The notes: generated by a model from the sequence alone, not told the origin. A stretch of DNA of 64,000 nucleotides from Ursus arctos (GCF_023065955.2 NW_026623056.1:84381256-84445255), one strand, 5' to 3'; counted from the stretch's first letter, positions 1-10,570 are shown. Translations and numbers: made by a program.

Positions 1-94
1 CTTCAGATAAGGACACTAATCCCATCATGGGGGCTCCACCCTAATAACCTCATCTAAACCTAACACCCCCCCAAAGATCTCACCTCTAAAGACC
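1..94 (-). mobile_element. MaLR (MLT1/MST-type) LTR fragment, first part
   Basis: Words such as AAGGACACTAATC, GGCTCCACCCTAATAACCTCAT and TAAAGACC match the reverse complement of MaLR LTRs. The element is cut at the window edge and resumes after a SINE, at 318-395 (GGATTAGGACTTCAACATA, TTGGAGGGACACAAATATTCAG). Confidence 0.65.
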
Positions 95-105
95 ATTACA
101 TTGGG

Positions 106-317
106 CTGGTGGGGGGGGGGGCGCCTGGGTGGCATAGTTAGGTTAAGGGTCCGACTCTTAGTTCCATCTCAGGTCGTGATCACAGGGTCGTGAGATCAAG
201 ACCCACGTCAGGCTCCACGCACAGTGTGGAGTCTGCTTGAGATTCTCTCTCTCTCTGTAACCCCCCCTCTGTGTGCACTCTCTCTCTGTCTCTCAAATAA
301 ATAAATATTTAAATACT
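106..317 (+). mobile_element. SINEC (tRNA-Lys-derived SINE)
   Basis: Head GGGGGCGCCTGGGTGGCATAG, then a CT-rich part and an AAATAAATAAATATTTAAA tail. It interrupts a MaLR LTR. Imperfect direct repeats ATTACATTGGG (95-105) and ATTACAGTGGG (318-328) look like its target-site duplication. A G run precedes the head. Confidence 0.9.
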
Positions 318-395
318 ATTACAGTGGGGATTAGGACTTCAACATACACATTTGGAGGGACACAAATATTCAGTCCAGAGAACACTAACAACACC
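318..395 (-). mobile_element. MaLR LTR fragment, second part
   Basis: Continuation of the LTR at 1-94 beyond the SINE. GGATTAGGACTTCAACATA and GGGACACAAATATTCAG correspond to the complement of the LTR 5' end. The outer boundary is approximate. Confidence 0.6.
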
Positions 396-2498
396 CTGAC
401 TCCCTCACGTGGCATCCACCATCCTCGGCTGGTCTCTGTCCTGGACAGCTGTTACCATAGCCTTCCATCATGGGTGACGAGGTGCCCTCCTGCCAGTGAG
501 TGGGCTCCCTACACTCCAATTCTCTCTGCACCTGCTCACCAGCACTGGCCCCCCTGTGCCCTGGGAAATTGTTTACTGCTGCCCAGAGACCATGGCCCAG
601 ATCAGGTCCAGGCAACCCCACAAACATTTCCACTTTCCACTGGTTGCAACCAGAGCTTCACCAATGGGGTCTGAACCCCAGCCTTGGGGAGGGGATCCCC
701 TTCCAAGTTTGTTCTTTCCTGGGCACTATCCCTCAGCCCTAGGATATGCTTTAGAGTTCTTTTTCTATTTTTTATAGTTTCTTATCATAATTGGGTAGTT
801 CTTTCTATGAAACGTCCTCTGTTCACATGACCGCATGGTCTGTCTCCAGCTCTACTGTAGGTGTTACCATGGAGGCAGCATAGCAGGTGGGGATACAGAG
901 GATTGGCAATGGGCAAAAGAAACAATCCAGGTACAACAGCGCTTAGTGCCTGGTCCACACCAAGTCCTTCTATTTTAACTTTTATTATTGTCACATGAGT
1001 ATTGTTAAAAAGGAGGCTGGGCAATGGGAGGAGGCTTTCTGGAAGCAATGATATCTGAGCTGGTTTGAAGATAGACAAATGAACAGGGCATATGGGCAGA
1101 AAGGCAGCCACCCAGGCCAAGGCTGGAAGCTTGCCCAGCTCCTAAGGCCTGTATAAGGACCCAAGTGAGATAGACAGATAAATCCACTTTATAAACACAC
1201 AGAGAGATTGTAAACAATAATAATCCAATTACTTTTGCTTGCTGGAACTACTTTCTTCCTTAAGAAGAACGAATTGAAAAAAAAAAAAAAGAACAACGAA
1301 TTACCTTGTGCAAATGCCGTGCTCATTATATTTTGTCTGGAGACGACATTTCCACCAGAAGAAGTGCCCAGTGAAAATTATTAGGACCTATCGTCCCCAG
1401 TGAAATAGCTCTCGTTGTAAGTAACTAAACTGACACACTAGTACAGGCATCCTTCATTCATTCAGCAAATATTAATTATGTGTTTTGCACAGAATTGGTA
1501 ATGTCAAAATTATTCTTGTCCTTATTCTTAAGTTATGATCGTCCTTCTCTGGGTGGGCAAGTCACTGGGAAGACATTTCGCAATGTGTTCTGCCATCCTG
1601 TTCGGTCCCTAACCTACTCCTCCCTCTTTTTCTTTTCCCCTTCCCTTGAGAAGAGAATTCTTCCCTCCGTCTCCTGTAGGATGATTCCACCCACGTTCAT
1701 GAGCCCTCGGGGTCTCACTTCCTGTACCAAACACTCGGCAAACACATGTAGTTCCCATCCTTGGAGAGACTCCGTTACATCAAATTTTCTCTTTGATTCA
1801 TCCAAGCGTTTACAAAGTGTGACGGCAGCCCTGAGGAACCAGCAATTCTGCCTCAGAGGTCAAGAAAGTTTCACAGAAGGTAATACCTGGACAACAGTCT
1901 TTTTGTTGGCTTTTCCTCCTTAGACGTCAGTGCCCTCAGGCCATAGGAGGGAGCACATGACTCTGCCTCAGCCAATCAGAGTTCTCGCTTCCTCGGGCCC
2001 ACCCTCAGTGATTGGTCCAAGGGTTAGGTCCCTGCTATACCTGATCCAATGGGATACTCTCCTGGACATTTGACACAAGCAGAGGCAGAGAGGCAGCATG
2101 GAAGGTGAGACATCTTCCGGGAGGACTCTAGAGATAGGGTTCTCCAGCGCGGGCCTCTGAGTGAAGGCTTTGAGCAGACTAATGCCTCTCCTTTCCAAGG
2201 CCTGGATAAGCTGCTGTCCTTTTGCTTCTGGGAGCTACCTTAGTTGCCTTCCCACAAATCCTCTTTTGGGGGGAGGAGGCCATGAGTTAGCTAGAGTTGG
2301 TTTCCTTGTTGCCAAGAGAAGAACTTTAACTGTAATTGAAGAGTGAGTTGACATTTTTCTGCTCCAGTAGAAATCTAGACAATCAGAATCAGTTATGAGA
2401 CTCAGAGCCACCACCAGCACTTCTAGGAAGAGCTGGGTAAATACTGACAAATATTTGGTCTTTAATTTTTTTTAAATCCTTTTTTTAAATGTTGTGAT
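396..2498. other. Non-coding, no recognised gene
   Basis: Short open frames here (up to 147 codons) have no recognisable domain or supporting splice context. A poly-A run sits at 1277-1290. Nothing else was identified. Confidence 0.5.
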
Positions 2499-2715
2499 GG
2501 GGTGCCTGGGTGGCGTAGTTGCTTAAGCATCTGACTCTTGGTTTCACCCCAGGTCATGATCTCGGGGTCCTGGGATTGAGCCCCGAGTCAGGCTTCAAAC
2601 TCAGCATGGAATCTGCTTGGGATTCTGTCTCCCCTCTCCTCTGCCCCTCCCCCTGCACTTTCTCTCTCTCTAAAATAAATAAATAAATCTTAAAAAAATA
2701 ATCAAAATTTAAAAA
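2499..2715 (+). mobile_element. SINEC
   Basis: Head GGGGTGCCTGGGTGGCGTAG; tail AAATAAATAAATAAATCTTAAAA. Imperfect flanking repeats AATGTTGTGAT (about 2488) and AATGTTATGAT (about 2717) mark the insertion. Confidence 0.92.
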
Positions 2716-2726
2716 AAATGTTATGA

Positions 2727-5050
2727 TAATTACATCACACCAGACAAATGAAAATGCAGCTGAGCTGATTAGAATTCCATTTAGAATAGAAGTGTTGCAA
2801 ATACCCAGGAAAACTTGGGTAACCTGGATTTGATTTAGTAGAAATCATGGTACCATCAGCCACAAATCCCCAGAGGAGCCATTCCTCGAAACTGTTAACC
2901 AGATCCATTCTGCACTGGTTTTATTTAAAATTTCCATTTCAGAGGAAGGCCTTTATCTGACCTGACCCCCTCATCTTGGGGATAACTTACCATAGGGACA
3001 AAGAAAGCAAAAGTGTCTGGAATGTAGGGCATCAACTTGCTCTGTTCCTGTCTCCACCAGGGTTGTGCAAATCTCTTCCCCACTTGCTGAACTGAACCCC
3101 CATACACTGTGGAGCTGGTACCTTTCCCACTAGTCCAACTATGTGGGGTTTGCCAAGATAGTGGTGGATTGCTCGGAGCCCAAGCATTTTAGATTAAAGA
3201 GATTTTATGTAAAATATTCACAGTACTTGTGTCCCACCATTCTTGCTTAAAATGGAGACTACATGGATGTTGTTCCCATCCAGGAACACATCTCCCATGC
3301 AAACTCTCAGACCAGCTCCCCAGAAAACAGGTGAATTTGGATCAAGAAACAGTTAAGTGGCCTGGGAAAATGTCCTTGGATCTCATGTAATTAACTGTGT
3401 CTGAGTGTCAATGGGAAGATGGTAGCTTTGCTCCTTAGGAAATACCATAGGTGCCCATCCCTGACCACGTGTCTTACATGACAAGCTCTCCTTGGGGTTT
3501 CCATGGAGGTTTATTGAGAGAGTCAAGGGTTGGGGATTGAATGGAACAGAATCTCATTGAATGCTCCTTGAGAGGTCAAGCAATGTGAAATCTTACAAGC
3601 GATCACTGAGCTGGCATAAGAAGCATACCAAATCTATCTTTTCCCTAAAACACAAAAATCCTAGAAATACAGAAATCTTGGTGAAAGAAGGGACCTCAAC
3701 TTACCACATCACATTGCTCCTCTTTTCAAATTCTACTTCAAGGCCCACTTCCTTCAGGAAGTTATTTATCCAGTAGTACCGTATAGGATATTTTTGGTTG
3801 GCGGGGGGGGGGGGGGGGGGGTGGTCAGAAAGCTTAACAAAGGAAATTTATTGGCTCACAAACTAAAACAGTCCTGTGGCAAATTAAGGCTTCAGGCACA
3901 ATTTGACTGGGACTCTAGTCTCTGTGATTTTCTCAGTTCTCCTCTCTATGTTGGCTTTTGTCCTCAAATTGGCTTTTCTAACGTTGGCAAAAAGGCTCCA
4001 GCAATTACAGGCTCAGATCCGCATTTAACACTATCCTGGGCAAGACAGAACTTTTATGTCCCAGAATCTCCCTTTAAAACCTTTCCAGTGATTCTGACGG
4101 GGTCAGCTCACTTAGGTCAGGAGTCGATCTTGGATCCAATCAGTGAAGCCAGGAAACGGAATGTGCTGATTGGATGAACCGAGGTCTCTTATTTCAGCCC
4201 TTGAAGTAGGAGTAGTTTCAGCTTCCTTAGTGCCATATGGATCTCCAAATGCAAATTGGGGGTGGTTGGGTTAAGGAAGGGGAAAATGCATGCGGGGGAA
4301 GCAACCAACAGGAGAGGATTGAATCTTCAAATTCACTTAAGTTCTGACTTTTCACTCCCATTGTAATACATTCCATGCTCCTATTCGCTGTGGATTACAT
4401 TTTTGTTTATATTTCTTCCTTCTGTTTTATCCTGCCCTATAAGCTTGTCCAGCCCTAACTATATAAACAAGCCAACACTTTTGCTGGAAAACCTGCAGAA
4501 AGTATTTTTTAAAAAAGAAAAAAAAAAAAAAGAAAAATACTTGGAAGTCGAACTCACCCTCTAAAAACAAAAGCTTGGGATTTAATTCTGACCTTTATGA
4601 AATTGTGGGGCTGGTTGCAGACCACTGACTACAGACAAGGAAAAAAAATATTTCATTTGTAGTCCAGGGAATGTCTCCAAAAAAGGAGCTGGATAAACTT
4701 CATAGAAGTTGGTACAACATATAATTTATCACTTTGCCTGCTGAAAACCACTTTCAGAAGTTTGGCTAATCACGATCTCTCTAAATTAATTACTCATCTA
4801 AGTGAGGTCTTATTTCTTTTTGGGCAGAGACAGCTATATAAGTAACAGATATTTATAGACATTATAGACATCATATGATGTCTAATATAACAAAACCTAA
4901 AAGTAACTGTTTTGTCTACATGTAAAACTTGAATCTCATGGACTTGATTCAGAGCTCAGTTCATCAACTGTTTTGCAGATTCATTCTCTTATAGAACAAG
5001 GTACTCTAGCCATTTCTTACAGACTAATTGCCAGTGGACTAGTCGTTTCC
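2727..5050. other. Non-coding, largely unrecognised
   Basis: No gene was recognised. A 19-G homopolymer lies at 3803-3821. The stretch about 3830-4170 (GGAAATTTATTGGCTCACAAA and onward) has the look of an old dispersed repeat whose family I cannot name. An A-rich run is at 4509-4536. Confidence 0.4.
3803..3821 (+). repeat. Poly-G homopolymer (19 bases)
   Basis: GGC followed by 19 consecutive G, then TGGTC. It is not attached to any repeat head or tail I recognise. Length could be affected by sequencing or assembly error. Confidence 0.9.
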
Positions 5051-5062
5051 TTTTCCACAATT

Positions 5063-5450
5063 CCACCCCCCACTATCAACATCAACCACACAACACTACC
5101 ACCATCAACATCAACTATCAACCACCACCATCATCAACATCGACCACCACTACCAACACCATCATCATCAACATCGACCACCACTACCAACACCACCATC
5201 ATCAACATCGACCACCACTACCAACACCACCATCATCAACATCGACCACCACTACCAACACCACCATCATCAACATCAACCACCACCAACATGACCATCA
5301 TCAACATCGACCATCAAACACCACCAACACTACCACCAACACCACCAACACCACCATCCACATCAACCACTACCAACAACATCACTAGCATCAACCATCA
5401 CTACCATCACCACTAACATCATCACCATCAGCATCAACTACCATCACCAC
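5063..5450 (+). repeat. ACC/ATC-rich minisatellite with a 34-bp unit
   Basis: The core shows a unit of CATCATCAACATCGACCACC plus ACTACCAACACCAC, with the CG dinucleotide recurring at 5141, 5175, 5209 and 5243: an exact 34-base period over four copies. A fifth copy at 5277 has CA in place of CG. Less regular CAC/ATC triplets flank it. The coded Ser/Thr/His/Pro-rich frame across it is a by-product. Confidence 0.9.
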
Positions 5451-5478
5451 TATGAACACAAGGCTTATGTTTTACCTA

Positions 5479-5484
5479 TTTATT
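5479..5484 (-). promoter_or_regulatory. Candidate polyadenylation signal for SMIM34
   Basis: TTTATT on the plus strand reads AATAAA on the minus strand, about 760 bases beyond the SMIM34 stop codon. It is the first canonical hexamer I noticed downstream. It lies at the edge of a MIR fragment, so a chance occurrence is possible. Confidence 0.3.
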
Positions 5485-5494
5485 TTACTTTGAA

Positions 5495-5690
5495 AAATAT
5501 ATTCATATGCATGATCTCATTAGCTCTTATCTACTTTATAAGACTGGCAGAACAGAGATTATCATTCTCATTTTATCTGTGTGGAAACTAAGGTCCAGAG
5601 AGGTGAGGTGGCATGTTCAAGGACACCAAGTTATCCTTGACTAGAGTTCGATTCTTCTGACTTCAAAACTAATGCTCTTTTCAATGGACC
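5495..5690 (+). mobile_element. MIR fragment
   Basis: The pattern of CTCATTTTATCTGTGTGGAAAC followed by AAGGTCCAGAGAGGTGAGGTG and CAAGGACACCAAG matches the MIR core and 3' half. Highly diverged, as expected for this ancient family. Confidence 0.65.
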
Positions 5691-6240
5691 CCATACCCTC
5701 AATGAAAATGAAGAACTTCATTCTCTCCTATTAACAACCTTGGTATTCAACGGAGAACCTCTAGAAGGAATGGCTCTTTGAAACCATATATCCTACTGCC
5801 GTGCGTTCCGGGTGAGAGCCACAAGTCATTCAAAGTTCATGTGACCCCTGGAAGTTGAACTTGAATCCAGAGGGCTTGACTCCAAATTCAGCCTTCTTCC
5901 CATGATAAGAGGCTACTTGCATGTATACCCTCAGGAATCTCCTAGATTCTCTGACAACAGTGGATGCTCCAAGTCCTTCCCTGGAACACAAGCTTTCCCA
6001 GTGAAGGGTATGACTGGAAGCTGCTGCCCCTGCTGTTCTGTCTCAAAGTGCCACAAAACCTGAGAAGGAAACAGGACACTGGCTTTGGGTCACACTCCCA
6101 TTGGCTTAAGTGCCCCAGGGATGTTCTTCCAGCCCCACCCAAGGACCCGACTCTTCTCTCAAGGTCCCAGGTAAACTCAAATCTGCTTCCCCTTGTAGGA
6201 AGCTTGGGCCTCTTCTGTGGAGGTCAGCTTGCCTTGACTT
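5691..6240. other. SMIM34 3' flank or 3' UTR, no other feature
   Basis: Sits directly beyond the SMIM34 stop codon on the minus strand and is probably partly 3' UTR. Short plus-strand frames here are antisense to that region and show no recognisable content. Confidence 0.4.
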
Positions 6241-6653
6241 TCAAGGGATCCCTTGGATTTCAGTTTGGCACTCACTGTTTTTATATTTTGGCCCCAGGCT
6301 GGCCTGGTTGGGCTGCAGGACAGCTGTGTTGCTAATGGTCAGTGCAGAGCATTTGGCCACCTTGCTTTGGAGACCTTTCTTTTTGAGTTCGGAGGTCAAA
6401 TTGGAGTAGTACATATCTTCCAAGGATTTATCATTCTTTCTGAGGATGTTGCTGGCCAATCGGAAGAGGAAGACCACTCCATAGATGCCAATGATGGTGA
6501 GGATGTACCAGGCAGCGCTGGTCCCATCTGAAAGTTTCAGGGCCCTGGTGGAGTTGATGCCAGTCCTCCCCTCCATGTGGTCCCTCAGCAGGTAGCCGAG
6601 GCCAGTGCCAGCCTGGGTCTGGTTGGGGGCTCCCTGAGGAGTCCACTGGGTCA
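6241..6653 (-). CDS. SMIM34: SMIM34 main coding exon (small integral membrane protein 34)
   Basis: This exon encodes nearly all of a 139-residue single-pass membrane protein. The frame is open from the splice acceptor (AG at 6655-6654, after a long pyrimidine tract reading CTCTCTGTTTCTCAG) to a TGA stop at 6243-6241. The first codon is split: one base comes from the upstream exon and TG from here. Seen in the protein: sequons NQT (residues 13-15) and NST (36-38) before the membrane, a hydrophobic segment at about residues 50-69, then a basic juxtamembrane stretch (LRKNDKSLED) and a polar tail of about 65 residues. This suggests an extracellular N-terminus and cytosolic C-terminus. No cleavable signal peptide is visible. 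Position beside KCNE1 on the same strand matches human SMIM34. Function is not established; the membrane segment resembles KCNE proteins. The family assignment rests on recall and synteny, not on a search. Confidence 0.85.
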
Positions 6654-8087
6654 CTGAGAAACAGAGAGATTCAGATGAGATCTAGTATTCTGGGCTGAGG
6701 GTTGCCTGGCCAAGCCAATGATCAGTGGAAAATGTGGGAGAACTGAGGGACTGGTTCAAGGGCTCTCTCTGTTGAATGGGCAGGAGTCTAACAACCTGTA
6801 TATAAAGAGAGGTTTTTGGGGCGTGGGGTAGTAAATATGAATATATGAAAAAGCGAACCAACCATGGTAGAGTGCAATCATATGCAGAAAAGAAGGAAGG
6901 ATATGGTATTTGCTTGAAGCTCACATATGCATAAAATACCTCCGGGAGAACACACAAAGTTGCCCTTGGGGAAGAGAACTGAGGGATGAGATGTACCTTT
7001 CACCGGCGCCCTTTTGTACATTTTGTATCATGTATATCTATCTTCAAAAAGGAGGTAATTTGAAAAGGAAAGGGTACAAGTGGGCACTTTCTCGGTCTCC
7101 TTGGCGAAGTGCCCCTGGGTATGACACCGTGTGCCCTTCCAAGACCAGAAGATTAAAATCTTAATTGCTGTTTAATTCAAAACTGTTTTCTCTCCTCGAA
7201 GAACCAGTGCACATGAAATGAAAGCCACAGAAATAGTACAGAGAACTGTGAGACAATTTTCCAGTTGAACTTTCCTGGCTCAAATCCTCGTTTCTCGCCC
7301 CTCACGACCACAGATGTATTCGGATGTGTCATCGGATCTCTCCCATAGCCTGCCGTGCGGACCCAGGTTGCTCCACAGATTCTGTGCATCTGACATGTGT
7401 TTGCTGCTAATTCATTTTGCTAATGCGAGATGCAGAGAGGCTGGTATTGTTTTATTATAGTTAATTGCCAGAATAAGTGAATGATCTTATAATTTTTAGA
7501 TGAAGGGAGAAACAGTTGAAAAAGAACCCTACAAACCACATGTGACAAAGCCCAAATGAACAGATTTAGTCCTATAAAATTGGTCATTCATTATAAATGA
7601 TAGAGCGATGAGGAATTCTATGCTGCTCTTGGTGGAAGGGTTTGAGAACTTAAAGTATGGAAGGGGGAAAATTCCCATCATATTAAAAAAAAAAAAGTCA
7701 ACCCAACAAGAACATCGTAAATCTCAATTAGAGCAAGAGAACACATGTATGTAAGCTCAGAGCTTTGCTGAGAGTTGTGATAGAATGATGTGATATGCTC
7801 AAATACATATAAAATACACCCAAGCAAGAACTACAGGACATTACATTATTTTAAGACCAGTCCATCTCCACAAGAAAGAATCTCACTATATTACTTATTG
7901 CAGTACTTTGTTCTTTTCTTTTCTTTTAAAAAAAAATAAGAATAAGTTGGTTGTATCTTAATAGATACACACATCCTGCAGAAGACGAACATTTTCCTCT
8001 GTGCCATTCTGCACTTCTAATTTACTGATGGGAAATACAGCAGTCATTCTAGAACAGCCCATCCCTGTATCGAAGCGGAATACTCAC
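6654..8087 (-). other. SMIM34: SMIM34 intron 1
   Basis: Interval between the proposed donor (GTGAGT, minus strand, 8087-8082) and acceptor (TTTCTCAG, ending at 6654). It contains A-rich stretches near 7686-7697 and 7927-7938 but no SINE or L1 that I could recognise, unlike the sequence on both sides. Confidence 0.65.
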
Positions 8088-8094
8088 GTTCCAT
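8088..8094 (-). CDS. SMIM34: SMIM34 first coding exon end (ATG GAA C | GTGAGT)
   Basis: On the minus strand, ATG (8094-8092) is followed by GAA and one C, then a consensus splice donor GTGAGT at 8087-8082. Joining this C to the TG that opens the main exon gives a Leu codon and keeps the frame, so the protein would begin MELTQWTPQG. The same frame has a stop (TGA at 8148-8146) upstream and no earlier ATG after it, which makes this ATG the natural start. The intron would be about 1.43 kb (6654-8087). The Kozak context is modest (C at -3, G at +4). The 5' UTR continues toward higher coordinates; its 5' end is not resolved. Transcript evidence was not available. Confidence 0.75.
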
Positions 8095-8148
8095 GAGGCA
8101 GTCTTTTCCTTGTCTTGGGGAGGCAAGTGTAAGCGGCTGCCGTGGTCA

Positions 8149-8923
8149 GAGAAGATAAATGGAGACGTCTTCCCTGCTGTGATCACAGTCCTAGTGAAGT
8201 CAGGCTGCACTGAGCAGGGAGTAAAATGATACCGAGAATTTTAGGGCAGTACCAAATAGAAACTTCGCAGAGAAGAGGTGGACTCCTTTTCTCTCGGGAA
8301 CGAAGTCGATCTGTCTACTGTTGGCTCAGAAAACAAAGCACTTCCTGGCTTCCTGAGAAAGTCTAAAGCAAAAGAATTTTTTAAAAATGCTGGAACCAAG
8401 GAGTCTCCTGCTCTCCCTTCCCATCCAGGCCTGCAGTGGTGGGAGGCTCGCCAGAGGCTGGCTCATCCTCTTAGAGCCTGGATGGTTCCTGAATTCCCCT
8501 GTTCTGCACCTGTCCTAGGAGTGGCTGATGGTCAGGTGTGGCAAAGGCCTGTTGTCACAGAGTCAGGAAACTCCAGGGGCAGGAGTCACCAGCTTCCTCT
8601 TGGACTGTCTCCTGGATGAGGAAACCCAGACAGGAAGACACAGGCGCGGGGTGGAGGTGGGGACAGCCCCTCAGCGATCAGTGGGCAGTGAACCAATAGG
8701 CCAGGCTGTGCGGAGTGGGGCTTCCCTTTCCCACACTCCTGAGTCACAGCCCACACTGGAATCTGAGTACCTTGAACCAGAAAGTGCTAGAATAATAGAT
8801 GTCTGGGAGAGAAGAAAAGCAGGGAGTTTCAGCAGCTTCTGAGCAGCCAGTGTCCCCAGCCCCACTCCTGAATCCTCACCAAGAAGACCAGCACCTGCCA
8901 ACTTGTAAAGGTTGTTGGCTTTT
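8149..8923. other. Upstream region of SMIM34
   Basis: Would hold the SMIM34 5' UTR and promoter (minus strand). It is moderately GC-rich from 8400 but is not a CpG island. A candidate minus-strand acceptor (TTATCTTCTCTGACCACGGCAG, complement near 8138-8160) could mark a further 5' exon. No repeats were recognised. Confidence 0.35.
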
Positions 8924-8937
8924 AAGATGTAATTTGA

Positions 8938-9130
8938 GGGGCGCCTGGGTGGTGTGATCAGTTGAGCATCAGACTCTTGATTTCGGCTCGGCTCATGATT
9001 GTGGGGTTATGGGATTGAGCCCCACATGAGGCTCCACGCTCACTGCAGAGTCTGCTTGTCCCTCTCTCTTTCTATTCCTCCCTCCCTTGCATGCGTTCTG
9101 TCTCAAATAAATAAATAAAATCTTTTAAAA
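8938..9130 (+). mobile_element. SINEC, first of a tandem pair
   Basis: Head GGGGCGCCTGGGTGGTGTGATC; tail AAATAAATAAATAAAATCTTTTAAAAAG. Preceded by target sequence AAGATGTAATTTGA (8924-8937), of which AAGATGTA recurs immediately after its tail. Confidence 0.92.
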
Positions 9131-9141
9131 AGTAAGATGTA

Positions 9142-9372
9142 GGGGTGCCTGAGTGGCTCAGTCAGTTAAGTGTCTGTCTTCAGCTCAGGTCACGATCCCA
9201 GGGTCCTGGGATCAAGCCCCACATCGAGCTCCTTGCTCAGCTGGGGGCTTGCTTCTCCCTCTCCCTCTGCCCCCGCTCCCTCTGCTTCTGCGCGCTCGCT
9301 CTCTTTGTCAAATAAATAAATAAAATCTTTAAAAAGTAAAAATAAATTTAAAAATTAAAAAAATACAAAAGT
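9142..9372 (+). mobile_element. SINEC, second of a tandem pair
   Basis: Head GGGGTGCCTGAGTGGCTCAG, a CT-rich part and a long A-rich tail. The full target word AAGATGTAATTTGA reappears at 9373-9386. This element therefore landed in or next to the 3' duplication of the first one. Confidence 0.92.
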
Positions 9373-9386
9373 AAGATGTAATTTGA

Positions 9387-9984
9387 TCAAATTTTCATCA
9401 ATAGGGGACTAGACAAGTAAATTATCAAATATGCCAGATGATCCAGCCATTCCACTCTAAGGCATGTATCTAGGAGAAATGGCAACATACACCCAGATGA
9501 AAAGTTACATATGTACATTCACAACAGCATTATTCGTAATAGCTGAAAACTGGAAACTGTCCAAATGTCCACTGCCTGATGAAAGGGTAAATGAAATGCA
9601 GTCGATCCCTAGACTGGAGTATTGTTTGATGGTAAAAAGCAATGGAGTGCTGACACATGCTACAGCATTGATGGACCTTGAAAGGGTCAAGCCAAGTGAA
9701 GGAAGCCAGTCAAAGGACAGCATATTACATGGTTGCATGGATATGAAATGCCCAGAACAGACAAATCTATAAGGACAGAAAGTAGATCAGTGGTTGCCCA
9801 GAACTGGGGTGGTGCTTGCGGGGTGATAACTAAGGGGTACAGGGTTTCTTTTAGGGTCGGTATAGGTTCAACAATTCATGGTGGTGTAGGTTCCACAACT
9901 CTTCTCTAGTGGATACACTAAAAGCCATTGAATTGTACACTTTAAGTGGATGAACTTTATGGGATATGAATTCTGTTCCCATAA
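9387..9984 (+). mobile_element. Old L1 3' end (ORF2 tail and 3' UTR)
   Basis: Recognisable L1 ORF2 C-terminal words: ATCCAGCCATTCCACTC, CAACAGCATTATTCGTAATAGC, CCAAATGTCCACTGCCTGATG and GATCAGTGGTTGCC. It is diverged and has stop codons; the 102-codon frame at 9464-9772 is a remnant. Confidence 0.8.
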
Positions 9985-10137
9985 TGGAATGCAGGCGTAC
10001 GAAGGAATACTATGGAGCCGTGATCAAGAAACGCAGAAGCTCTTTGTGCGCTGATGCGTAAGCTCCCCAACATGTGTGGTTTAATGAAAACAGCAAAGAA
10101 GACAGCATGTCACCCTTCATGTAAGAAAGGAGGGGGA
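9985..10137 (+). mobile_element. Second old L1 (L1M-type) 3' end, part 1
   Basis: AAGGAATACTATGGAGCCGTGATCAAG and GCTCTTTGTGCGCTGATG restart the L1 tail motif already passed at 9.6 kb. This is a second L1 copy abutting the first. It continues after the SINE to about 10570. Confidence 0.65.
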
Positions 10138-10348
10138 GGGGCACCGGGGTGGCTCTGTAGGTTGGGCGTCCAACTCTCGAGTTCGGCTCAGGTCCTGATC
10201 TCAGGGTTGTGCGATTGAGCCCCACGTTGGGCTCTGTGCTCAGCATGGAGTCTGTTTGAGATTCTCTCTCTTCCTCTGCCTCTGCCTCCACCCCCACTCA
10301 AGTGCTCTCTCTCTAAAATAAATAAATAAAATCTTAAAAAAAAAAAAG
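10138..10348 (+). mobile_element. SINEC
   Basis: Head GGGGCACCGGGGTGGCTCTG; tail AAATAAATAAATAAAATCTT then poly-A. It splits the old L1 3' end. Confidence 0.9.
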
Positions 10349-10570
10349 AGTAGGGGGGGAATCCTATAGACCTAGTTTGCTTGCGTAGGCATTGGAAAGC
10401 TGCTTTAAGGATGCACATAAGAACAGGAGTTCCCTGGAGAGGAAGAGAATTCACTAGATGGAGGGCAGGAGTGGGGGGAGAATTCTCACTGTATATTCTT
10501 TATGGATCTGAAGAAGTTTAACCGCGTCTGTGTGCTCCCTATTGGATAACGAATACATCCACTCATTAAA
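10349..10570 (+). mobile_element. Old L1 (L1M-type) 3' end, part 2
   Basis: GGATGCACATAAGAACAGGAG and TTCTCACTGTATATTCTTTATGGATC resemble L1M 3' UTR. The boundary is approximate. Confidence 0.55.

Noticed and set aside
4973..5416. 147-codon Thr/Pro/His/Ser-rich frame
   Set aside because: Translation of the ACC/ATC minisatellite; no gene features surround it.
5063..5450. CRISPR-like repeat array
   Set aside because: The 34-base units are contiguous with no unique spacers, and the genome is mammalian.
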